A stretch of DNA of 24,379 nt from Bacteroidota bacterium (lineage in GTDB: Bacteria > Bacteroidota > Bacteroidia > Bacteroidales > VadinHA17). A program made the translations under genes and the position numbers. The notes under the pieces were generated by a model. That model was not told where the DNA came from. It made no database searches and saw only the letters and a list, made by a program, of their open reading frames with translations. Positions 15,022 to 21,551 of this stretch are shown here, in pieces (within the stretch, counting starts at the first letter, position 1; the number at the start of each line of letters is the position of its first letter). The stretch is from assembly GCA_030593185.1 (NCBI GenBank), contig JAUVHQ010000003.1, forward strand, positions 1-24,379. The letters run 5' to 3'.

Positions 15022-15684
15022 ATTAATTAATTCAATAAGTGCTTTTCTATTTAAAATCTCAACCTGTTTCTTTTCAATTTTAATAAGTCCTTCATTTTGC
15101 ATTTCTCCAATAATTCTGGCAACCGAAGGTCGGGTAACACCAAATAATTCGGCTAACTGTTGTTGGGTCTGTTTTAATTCTACAATATATAAATCGTCTT
15201 TGGCTAACTCTAATATATATTGTGCAAATTTACTTTTAATTGTAGTAAACGAAAGGAACTTGATTTTATTCGATAAAAATTGACTTCGGTTCGATATAGC
15301 ATTCAGGAAATTATTCAGAATTCTTACATTCGATCGCAAAAGTTTTAAAAATTCACTTTTATGTATAACCAATAGTTTGGTGTCCATTACAGCTTCAACG
15401 GTTACGGGAAATTTATTATTCTTGCCAAAGATAAAAGCAATAGCAAGAGGCTTTGGAGCATGAATATCCTCAATTTTAATTACTTTACCTGAATAATCAA
15501 ACATCTCTCCTTTAACTTTACCTTTTAAAATTATCATTAAATAATTACACTCTTCACCACTGAGTGCAACAGTATCTTTAGGTTTATATTTTCTAATTTG
15601 ATAATTTATTTTGTTCAGCAGGTTCTCTATATCCAATTCACTGAGGCCTTTGAATAATATTGAATCAGAAAGTATCTTATACAT
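15019..15684 (-). CDS. Crp/Fnr-family transcriptional regulator (HcpR-like context)
   Basis: This 221-aa protein has an N-terminal cyclic-nucleotide-type beta-barrel (about 1-120), a dimerisation helix (about 120-150) and a C-terminal winged helix-turn-helix with TQQQLAELFGVTRPSVARII (about 173-192). It has one cysteine (Cys46), so it is not an Fe-S FNR. It is divergent from a ferredoxin-type gene, with a perfect 16-bp palindrome between them. In anaerobes this arrangement is typical of HcpR/DNR-like regulators that respond to NO or nitrosative stress; that assignment is by context only. A TACATTTG box on the - strand (15689-15696) sits 4 bp before the start codon, which suggests a very short or absent leader. 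The stop codon is in a heptamer repeat. Confidence 0.88.
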   Translation of the reverse strand: MYKILSDSILFKGLSELDIENLLNKINYQIRKYKPKDTVALSGEECNYLMIILKGKVKGEMFDYSGKVIKIEDIHAPKPLAIAFIFGKNNKFPVTVEAVMDTKLLVIHKSEFLKLLRSNVRILNNFLNAISNRSQFLSNKIKFLSFTTIKSKFAQYILELAKDDLYIVELKQTQQQLAELFGVTRPSVARIIGEMQNEGLIKIEKKQVEILNRKALIELIN

Positions 15685-15688
15685 AATT

Positions 15689-15696
15689 CAAATGTA
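15689..15696 (-). promoter_or_regulatory. Candidate -7 promoter box (TACATTTG) for the Crp/Fnr gene
   Basis: On the - strand this matches the Bacteroidota TAnnTTTG element. The expected start of transcription falls at or within a few bases of the ATG (15684), which would make the mRNA leaderless or nearly so. Confidence 0.45.
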
Positions 15697-15713
15697 TATA
15701 AATATCTGCTGAA

Positions 15714-15729
15714 TGTAACATATGTTACA
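15714..15729. promoter_or_regulatory. 16-bp palindromic operator TGTAACATATGTTACA
   Basis: This is a perfect inverted repeat in the 103-bp region between the divergent Crp/Fnr and ferredoxin genes, with the size and symmetry of a Crp/Fnr-family site. Its centre (15721.5) is about 41 bp upstream of the transcription start predicted from TATTTTTG at 15751-15758, the class II activation position. It probably binds the adjacent regulator. Confidence 0.75.
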
Positions 15730-15750
15730 ACTTTAGATTTTGGATGACAG

Positions 15751-15758
15751 TATTTTTG
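15751..15758 (+). promoter_or_regulatory. Candidate -7 promoter box (TATTTTTG) for the ferredoxin gene
   Basis: This fits the Bacteroidota TAnnTTTG consensus 29 bp before the chosen ATG (15788). Its position argues that the upstream in-frame TTG at 15740 is not the start of the protein. Confidence 0.55.
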
Positions 15759-15787
15759 TATTTGAAAAACGATTTAAACAAAATAAA

Positions 15788-16669
15788 ATGAAAAGAGATA
15801 TTGTAAAAATAGACGAGGATTTATGTGATGGGTGTGGAGAATGCGTTCCTAACTGTCATGAGGGTGCTTTGCAAATTATTGATGGGAAAGCACGGTTAAT
15901 TAGTGATTTGATGTGTGATGGATTAGGTGCATGTATCGGCCATTGTCCACAGGGCGCTATTACAATTGAGCAACGTGAAGCTGAACCTTATGATGAGGTA
16001 AAAGTAATGACCGATATGGTAACTAAAGGTAAGAATGTTGTAGTTGCCCACTTAAAGCATTTAAAAGAGCATGGAGAAGAGAGCTTTCTTCATGAAGGGA
16101 TAACATATTTATTAAGTCATAAAGACGAATTGAATATAGATGTGAATGAGATTATTAATGAAATAAATGAAGAGAATAAAATGGAACAACACGAAGACAA
16201 TTTGGCATGTGGATGTCCAGGGTCAATGGAAAGGAGCTTTGGAGGAAGTCATGAATCTGGTAATATGGTAGAATCGGCAAGTCAAAGATCTGAATTGACA
16301 CACTGGCCGGTTCAGATGCACCTGATTAATCCTGTTGCAGCAAATTTCAAAGATTCAGATATCGTTATTGCTGCAGACTGTGTGGCTTTTTCAATGGGAA
16401 ATTTTCATAAAGATTATTTAAAAGGTAAAAGCTTAGGTATAGCATGCCCGAAATTAGATTCAAATACAGAAGTTTATATTGAAAAATTCAGACAACTGAT
16501 CGATGAGGCTAAAGTAAATACTATAACAGTTATGATGATGGAGGTACCTTGTTGCGGTGGCTTAATTCAGATGGTTAAAGCAGCTGCTGCAAAAGCAGAA
16601 CGAAAAGTACCTGTCAAACAAATAATTGTTGGTGTTGAAGGTGGGATTCTTGAGGAGCAATGGGCGTGA
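15788..16669 (+). CDS. Ferredoxin-type 4Fe-4S protein with C-terminal cysteine-rich domain
   Basis: This is a 293-aa protein from the ATG at 15788. The longer frame from TTG 15740 overlaps the promoter and is rejected. The N-terminus has CDGCGECVPNC (Cys13, 16, 19, 23) and CDGLGACIGHC (Cys43, 49, 53). The second motif lacks its usual second cysteine (Leu46), which I recall as common in this protein family, so the second cluster may be atypical. The middle is linker-like (about 60-130). The C-terminal half has CGCPGS and VPCCGG motifs, which could bind another metal centre. Homologues occur with hybrid cluster protein and Crp/Fnr regulators in anaerobes, suggesting a redox or nitrosative-stress role; the reaction is not known to me. 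A strong terminator follows. Confidence 0.85.
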   Translation: MKRDIVKIDEDLCDGCGECVPNCHEGALQIIDGKARLISDLMCDGLGACIGHCPQGAITIEQREAEPYDEVKVMTDMVTKGKNVVVAHLKHLKEHGEESFLHEGITYLLSHKDELNIDVNEIINEINEENKMEQHEDNLACGCPGSMERSFGGSHESGNMVESASQRSELTHWPVQMHLINPVAANFKDSDIVIAADCVAFSMGNFHKDYLKGKSLGIACPKLDSNTEVYIEKFRQLIDEAKVNTITVMMMEVPCCGGLIQMVKAAAAKAERKVPVKQIIVGVEGGILEEQWA

Positions 16670-16673
16670 ATTC

Positions 16674-16719
16674 AAGGGAGCACCCTCCGAAAATGGAGCA
16701 TGCTCCCTTTTGTTTTTTC
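16674..16719 (+). terminator. Rho-independent terminator of the ferredoxin gene
   Basis: A 9-bp stem AAGGGAGCA (16674-16682) pairs with TGCTCCCTT (16701-16709), followed by a T-rich tract to 16719. It starts 5 bp after the stop codon. The tract is on the correct side only for + strand transcription. Confidence 0.85.
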
Positions 16720-18237
16720 TTATTCCATTGACGGTAGCACAAGGATGTCTGTTTCTGCTTTCCTGCCGCTCTTGTCAACGGAAACGAGCTTATATTCATG
16801 GGCATTCCTGTCAGCTACATTTTCCTTGAAGGCAAATGGTTCTTTGGTTGTTTGCGGTTTATGAATTATTTCGCCGATCTTTTCATTATCACGGAGGATC
16901 TCGTAAGATTTTATTGGTTCGCTTCCTGCATAAGCCGTATGCCAGGTAAGGTTTATCACACGCTGTTCATCTTCTAATTGCTGGCTTATGGAAGGATTTT
17001 CCGGAGCGGTAAGACCTCCTTCAGGGATCTGGAAATAATTGGTTTTACCTCCTTTCACCATACCAGCCATTTGTTCAACTTCCCGCCGTTCTGTTTCATT
17101 GAGCCCGTCAGGTTCAATCAGGGCAGACTGAAAATTTTGATGTAGCTGGCATAATTCAGGGTCTTCGCTGATTTGTCCAATACCGATGATGGCGGTATGA
17201 ATACCGGGCGTAGTGAGTGAATATTCAATCAGAGGCTTTGATGGCAGAGACCTGCTCCCAACCGTTCTGACTACATGTTCGGGTTTCCATGACCAGTCGG
17301 CATCCTTTGTGTACATAGCACCGTCGGCGAAAACTTTCATGGCAATTACTCCCATGTTTTTTGCGGATGCCACAGAGATTACGTTATGCTGCATGTTGAA
17401 ATTAAGTTTGTCGTTTGCATTGATAGCCACCAGCATTCCATCAAGCAGGTTGAATTTATCTCTCTGGATCATTTCCATCATTACCGGAGCAGAATAATGT
17501 CCGGAAAACCCGATATGCCGGATCAGCTTTTCCTCTTTTGGGTTAAGTCCGGTAAGGTTTGTTCCGTCACGGTAATCGCGTAAAGCAACGAGGGCTCCAA
17601 TGTGTTCGGCTTTTGGATCCGGATTTTCAATTCCTTCATACAGAACATCGACCTCCTGAAGTGTATTAAGGTTGTGGATCAATATCATATCAAGATAGGA
17701 GCCTTCAGGGTAATTTCCCTCTCCATCACCAAATATCTGGGACAGGGATCTTTTAAGATCATCTACTGTAAGTGACCCTTCAGTGCCATTGGTAACGTGC
17801 CTGACACCTTCTTTCTCCATAGCTCCTTTTGCCCACCGTAAGTGAGTTTTCGAAGTAAGCCAGATCGATTTTCTGAGACTTTCGTTATAGCCTGTATTGC
17901 CGGAAATCAGGTCAAGCTTGCGGAAAGCTGTTCCAAAATTCAACTGGCTGGGACCATAAACATTGGATGTGTCAAAATAATTTACTCCCAGGTTAAAGGC
18001 TTTCAGTATTATATTTGCAGGATCAACATTTTCGGGTGTCCATTGTATGGAAGACTGTCCGCCAAGACCAAGTGTGGTCACATCGAAATTCAGGTTTCCA
18101 AACGATCTTTTCATAGGGCCGGCAATTGCCCCCTTGCTGCAACGGATGTATGGAACAACCGATAGACCTGCAACTGCTACCGCCGATGTTTTTAAAAATC
18201 TTCGGCGGGAATTAGAATTGTTTTTTGTTTCAGACAT
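16720..18237 (-). CDS. Tat-exported aldo/keto reductase with C-terminal FN3-like domain
   Basis: This 505-aa protein has an N-terminal twin-arginine signal, SRRRFLK (residues 10-16), followed by a hydrophobic stretch and a cysteine (Cys33) that might be lipidated. The aldo/keto reductase barrel spans about 43-395. The catalytic tetrad is visible: Asp89 and Tyr94 (YFDTSNVYG), Lys130 (LTSKTH) and His188 (LIHNL). Residues of about 405-505 (PENPSIS.. NLTWHTAYAG..IKSYEILRDNEKIGEI..) look like a fibronectin type III domain. The enzyme is probably an NAD(P)-dependent oxidoreductase folded in the cytoplasm with its cofactor and exported; the substrate is unknown. It converges on the ferredoxin gene. 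The added FN3-like domain is uncommon and may aid carbohydrate or partner binding. Confidence 0.85.
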   Translation of the reverse strand: MSETKNNSNSRRRFLKTSAVAVAGLSVVPYIRCSKGAIAGPMKRSFGNLNFDVTTLGLGGQSSIQWTPENVDPANIILKAFNLGVNYFDTSNVYGPSQLNFGTAFRKLDLISGNTGYNESLRKSIWLTSKTHLRWAKGAMEKEGVRHVTNGTEGSLTVDDLKRSLSQIFGDGEGNYPEGSYLDMILIHNLNTLQEVDVLYEGIENPDPKAEHIGALVALRDYRDGTNLTGLNPKEEKLIRHIGFSGHYSAPVMMEMIQRDKFNLLDGMLVAINANDKLNFNMQHNVISVASAKNMGVIAMKVFADGAMYTKDADWSWKPEHVVRTVGSRSLPSKPLIEYSLTTPGIHTAIIGIGQISEDPELCQLHQNFQSALIEPDGLNETERREVEQMAGMVKGGKTNYFQIPEGGLTAPENPSISQQLEDEQRVINLTWHTAYAGSEPIKSYEILRDNEKIGEIIHKPQTTKEPFAFKENVADRNAHEYKLVSVDKSGRKAETDILVLPSME

Positions 18238-18344
18238 CTTAATACTGTTTAGTTTAAAACATGAATGATTAAGTAAATTTATGTTTTTAAATGATTCAAA
18301 ACAAAATATTTGGGAAAAGAAAGGCGAGAACTCCCGCTTAGGGG

Positions 18345-18518
18345 GATACGGTGGTGAGCCTGCCCGTTACCCTGTAACATTTACCCCGTAACAAAGTGTA
18401 CGGGGAAGTATACGGGAAAGTATAGGAGAGAGGTGCCCCGTGTGTCGCCGTAACTCTATCGGAGGAACCTTGGTCACGCTTCAGCGTGATCAGCCGCCTA
18501 CTTGAATGTGCCGTCGTA
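18345..18518. repeat. GC-rich spacer with GTTAC/GTAAC and GTATACGGG repeats and a hairpin
   Basis: Between the aldo/keto reductase and the AhpD-like gene lie repeated GTTACCCTGTAAC- and TTACCCCGTAAC-type units (about 18366-18391) and TACGGGGAA / TATACGGGAAA units (about 18398-18424). A hairpin follows, with TCACGCT and AGCGTGA arms around 18475-18490. GC content is higher than in neighbouring spacers. No ORF is convincing. It may be a dispersed repeat element. Confidence 0.5.
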
Positions 18519-18524
18519 CATCTT

Positions 18525-18881
18525 TTATTTATCTGATTTATAATATTCTAATACGTTCATCGCAAATCTTGCTGAAGCCGTTCCAGGTCCTCCGCACATT
18601 TCAATTCCAACCTCAATCGCTTCAATTATCTCTTCTTCTGTTGCTCCATCATCAATCGCTTGTTTAATATGCCATTCCATGCATGATTCACAGTTAATCA
18701 CAACTGAAATCCCGATTGCGATCAACTCCTTTTGCTTTTTGCTTAGTTCTCCGTCTTTGTAAGTATTTTGCTCCATATCAACGAAGGACTGATAAACCTT
18801 TGATTTTTTCAAATAGTATGAATGTGCCTGTTTTCGAGTCTTAACGATCTGCTCTATTTTATTTTTGTCCATGTTTTCCAT
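18525..18881 (-). CDS. AhpD-like / carboxymuconolactone decarboxylase-family protein
   Basis: This 118-aa helical protein has the AhpD-type redox motif NCESCMEWH (Cys64, Cys67, His71), followed by KQAIDDGATEEEIIEAIEVGIEMCGGPG. Members with this CxxC-x3-H signature act as thiol peroxidase-like or alkylhydroperoxidase partners; others without it are decarboxylases, so a redox role is favoured. Two ATGs lie close together (18881 and 18872). The upper is used here but the lower (MDKNK) is equally plausible. It is 12 bp downstream of the cupin gene on the same strand, so they probably form an operon. Confidence 0.88.
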   Translation of the reverse strand: MENMDKNKIEQIVKTRKQAHSYYLKKSKVYQSFVDMEQNTYKDGELSKKQKELIAIGISVVINCESCMEWHIKQAIDDGATEEEIIEAIEVGIEMCGGPGTASARFAMNVLEYYKSDK

Positions 18882-18893
18882 TTCAAATATTTT

Positions 18894-19253
18894 TTAAATT
18901 TTTTCTGGTGAATCAACAGTTAATTCATTTATAATATCTCCTGTATTTAATATTGAATCCGGCTCAAATAATAATAAATGTGCTTCTTGATCTGCAACAG
19001 GTCTGTGTTTAACACTTTTGGGAATTATTATAAACTCTCCTTCTTTTAAAATTTCAACTTTATCTTCGAATTCCATTCTTAGTAAACCCTTAATCACTAA
19101 AAAGAATTCATCCTCTTTGTCATGTTTATGGAAAACAAACTCTCCTTTAATCTTGACAAGTCTAATTTGTTGATTATTCAACTCTCCAACAATTTTTGGT
19201 TTCCAATATTCTGTTATCAGATCAAATTTTTCTTTAATATTTATCTTATCCAT
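18894..19253 (-). CDS. Small cupin-domain protein
   Basis: This 119-aa single cupin has motif 1 FHKHDKEDEF.(6).G, with metal-ligand candidates His42, His44 and Glu49, and motif 2 with His83 (IPKSVKHRPV). The four-ligand set is intact, so it probably binds a divalent metal. The family covers isomerases, dioxygenases and sensors; no substrate can be assigned. The next gene encodes an AhpD-like protein 12 bp downstream, a pairing that suggests a shared oxidative-stress or small-molecule detoxification role. Confidence 0.85.
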   Translation of the reverse strand: MDKINIKEKFDLITEYWKPKIVGELNNQQIRLVKIKGEFVFHKHDKEDEFFLVIKGLLRMEFEDKVEILKEGEFIIIPKSVKHRPVADQEAHLLLFEPDSILNTGDIINELTVDSPEKI

Positions 19254-19469
19254 GTTGATATTTTACGGTTTTATCTTTTTGCATGCGACACAACGTATAA
19301 GTGTTTTATCCCTTGTTCTTGCAAAATAGCAAATATGTTGTAAATAAATATAAGTTACATAATATAATCGTAATACTTTATTTAGAATGTATCAAAGAAC
19401 GTTTTGTATTTATCTTTTAGGCACAATTATAAAAAAAACCGCAAGATTGGAAAAGTGAATACCAAAAAG

Positions 19470-19493
19470 TTGATAGTATCTTTGCACTATCAA
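19470..19493. promoter_or_regulatory. Inverted repeat TTGATAGT-N8-ACTATCAA around a -7 box
   Basis: The arms 19470-19477 and 19486-19493 are perfect reverse complements. The spacer and left arm contain TATCTTTG (19477-19484), matching the TAnnTTTG promoter element. A protein bound here would cover the core promoter, so repression or autoregulation of the AraC gene is likely. The ATG at 19507 is 14 bp further. Confidence 0.65.
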
Positions 19494-19506
19494 ATTGAAA
19501 AATAAA

Positions 19507-20367
19507 ATGCAAACAAAAATATCGACACGAGAAGAATATTTGAAACGAATAAATGTCGTAGTAGAATATATCAACAACCATTTGGACAGCGAACTCGACC
19601 TGAACAAGTTGGCTGAAATATCCAATCTATCTCCCTATCATTTCCACCGAATTATAAAAGCATTTTTAGGCGAGCCGCCCGGCTTGTTTATCACCCGTAT
19701 GCGTGTCGAAACTACCGCACGCTTATTGCGCTACACGCAAATCCCCATTCAAGAAATCGCTTACAATGTAGGCTACGAAATGTCATCTTCGTTATCAAAA
19801 GCATTTAAACAGTATTATGATATTTCACCCATTGAGTATAGAAACAATAAAAATTTCACCATTATGAAAGCACCTTTAATTAACGCAGAATTGAAACTGA
19901 AAGCCCCGAAAATTGTTGAGTTACCGACAAAAACAGCCATTTACATTCGCATAATCGGTGAATACGGCGGTAGCGATTATGAAACTGTTTGGAATCGACT
20001 ATGGGCATTCATAAAAGAGCATAAACTATTTACGGCAGGCATTGAAAATATCGGTATCAGCCACGACGACCCGAAAGTTACCGAAAGTGAAAAATGCCGT
20101 TACGACGCTTGTTTGGTTATACATAAGTCTGCACAAGCACAAGGTGAAGTTGGCGTAAAAGAAATTACGGGCGGAAAGTATGCTGTATTTCTCTATCAAG
20201 GCATATACAGCAATTTAGGAGCGGCTTACGATACAATTTTCGGTAAGTGGCTACCCGAGAGCGGACACGGATTGCGCAACGCACCGTGTTTCGAGAAATA
20301 CCTGAATAACCCGAACCGCACCAAGCCCGAAAAGTTGAAGACAGAAATCTACATACCAATAAATTAA
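19507..20367 (+). CDS. AraC-family regulator with GyrI-like effector domain
   Basis: This is a 286-aa protein from the ATG at 19507; a TTG four codons upstream is possible but lies at the predicted promoter. The N-terminal AraC DNA-binding domain has two helix-turn-helix motifs (LNKLAEISNLSPYHFHRIIKAF and IQEIAYNVGYEMSSSLSKAFKQYYDISPIEYR, within about residues 30-110). The C-terminal part (about 120-286) is a GyrI-like small-molecule binding domain (ELPTKTAIYIRIIGEYGG..., YDACLVIHKS, ITGGKYAVFLYQGIYSNLGAAYDTIFGKWLPESG). Such Rob/SoxS-like proteins sense amphipathic or toxic compounds and control efflux or stress genes. It probably regulates itself through the adjacent inverted repeat. A membrane protein gene follows after 5 bp. 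Confidence 0.9.
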   Translation: MQTKISTREEYLKRINVVVEYINNHLDSELDLNKLAEISNLSPYHFHRIIKAFLGEPPGLFITRMRVETTARLLRYTQIPIQEIAYNVGYEMSSSLSKAFKQYYDISPIEYRNNKNFTIMKAPLINAELKLKAPKIVELPTKTAIYIRIIGEYGGSDYETVWNRLWAFIKEHKLFTAGIENIGISHDDPKVTESEKCRYDACLVIHKSAQAQGEVGVKEITGGKYAVFLYQGIYSNLGAAYDTIFGKWLPESGHGLRNAPCFEKYLNNPNRTKPEKLKTEIYIPIN

Positions 20368-20372
20368 AAATT

Positions 20373-20852
20373 ATGGAATTAACAAGAATAACCCGTATCG
20401 CAGGAATAGTATTAGCCGTTTTGCTTTTGCTTGCCTCAATCAACAGCACCTACTTTTTTTTGGGAATGCTGAAAGTTAAATTCATAGAATGGTTTGTATT
20501 CAATGCCTGCGCACCGTCAAGTGTGGCGTATCTGATTGGATTAACAGCATTTTTTATTACAAAAAACAAAAAGTGGTTAGCCATTGCCATATTGCCGATT
20601 TTCTTTTTCGGTACAATGGGACTATTCATTTTCCCTTGGGACGGCATGAACCTAATTGCCCAGGTTTCCCATATCATAATGACCTTAAACATTGCATGGG
20701 CATTGTTTGTAATCCTAAAATCGGCAGACTACAAGGCATTGGGAATAGGATTATTGATTAGCGTATTAGTATTTGTTCCCTTCATTGCCTTTCAGCAATA
20801 TTACTGCAGAATACATGCAGACGATTTAATGCGGATACTTCAAATCAATTAA
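20373..20852 (+). CDS. Small multi-pass membrane protein, function unknown
   Basis: This 159-aa hydrophobic protein has about five membrane segments (residues near 8-30, 45-63, 68-88, 93-113 and 122-142). I do not recognise its family. It begins 5 bp after the AraC-type regulator on the same strand and is almost certainly co-transcribed with it, so it may be the regulator's target, for example in export or membrane stress. It lacks the conserved acidic motifs expected of an SMR transporter. Confidence 0.75.
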   Translation: MELTRITRIAGIVLAVLLLLASINSTYFFLGMLKVKFIEWFVFNACAPSSVAYLIGLTAFFITKNKKWLAIAILPIFFFGTMGLFIFPWDGMNLIAQVSHIIMTLNIAWALFVILKSADYKALGIGLLISVLVFVPFIAFQQYYCRIHADDLMRILQIN

Positions 20853-20993
20853 TATGATTGAGAAAAGGGAAAAATAGCTGCAACTCGCTATCGTGAAATT
20901 TATCGTTTGCTTTATTCTTGACTTAAAGATAACGTCTGCGCTAAAAAGCATTACCATCCCGAAGGGGGGCTATGATTTTTGAACGTTTGTTGG

Positions 20994-21519
20994 CAGTTGG
21001 TTGTTATATTTTCGATTCAATTTCTTTCTTTAATTTCTTATTATCTGCCGTTCCAATACGTATTATTGATTTAGAATTTTTTAGTTTAAGTTCTATGGCA
21101 TTTAGTCCTTGTATATTACATAACCATCCGTTTTTTATTATTCGAATACCAAGTCCATAATACAATTTATTTCTCACAATTTCAATCCGTTCAATATTAT
21201 GAATGTCTATTATTTTTTTAATCAAGCCTATTCCATAAGATATTCGAATTTTTTCGTTGTCTTCAGAAATTCTCATCTGAAAAAAAAGCAATAAACAAAT
21301 TATGAGTATTAATGACATAAACAATAGCCCTGAATAACTAATTGGATTGTTTCCCCATTGATTAATGTAGAAAATTAATAGTAATACAAGTATTCCAAGA
21401 AAAGGAACTATAACTATCCAACCGATTTGTCTTTCTGTATATTTTATTTTTCTTTTTATTGTCCTCTCTAACATCAGCCTGGGAAATTAATATTTTCGAT
21501 ATAGAGAGGATTACAACCA
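20994..21519. repeat. Inverted flanks around the PH-like gene
   Basis: GTTGGTTGT on the left (20997-21005) and ACAACCAAC on the right (about 21511-21519) are exact reverse complements bracketing one small gene. Related AACGTT-type sequence lies outside on both sides (GAACGTTTGTTGG near 20980; AACGTTCTG near 21517). Confidence 0.5.
21004..21474 (-). CDS. Membrane protein with PH-like (bPH) domain
   Basis: This 156-aa protein has two membrane helices (about 18-38 and 46-66), followed by a beta-rich part (ISEDNEKIRISYGIGLIKKIIDIHNIERIEIVRN...LNAIELKLKNSKSIIRIGTADNKKLKKEIESKI). It resembles the bacterial PH-domain proteins (bPH/YdbT-type). The function is unknown. The gene is short, isolated and flanked by inverted copies of ACAACCAAC-like sequence. 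Confidence 0.65.
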   Translation of the reverse strand: MLERTIKRKIKYTERQIGWIVIVPFLGILVLLLIFYINQWGNNPISYSGLLFMSLILIICLLLFFQMRISEDNEKIRISYGIGLIKKIIDIHNIERIEIVRNKLYYGLGIRIIKNGWLCNIQGLNAIELKLKNSKSIIRIGTADNKKLKKEIESKI

Positions 21520-21551
21520 ACGTTCTGAATAAACGCCTGTTTTAATGTCGT

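Noticed and set aside
15740..15787. TTG at 15740 as start of the ferredoxin protein (16 extra residues)
   Set aside because: This stretch contains the predicted -7 box, and the ferredoxin fold begins just after the ATG at 15788.
19495..19506. TTG at 19495 as start of the AraC regulator
   Set aside because: It lies only 11 bp after the -7 box at the expected transcription start; the ATG at 19507 is a better start.
20925..21545. Integron attC sites around the PH-like gene
   Set aside because: The flanks do not fit the RYYYAAC...GTTRRRY pattern and no integrase is present, so only inverted flanks are reported.
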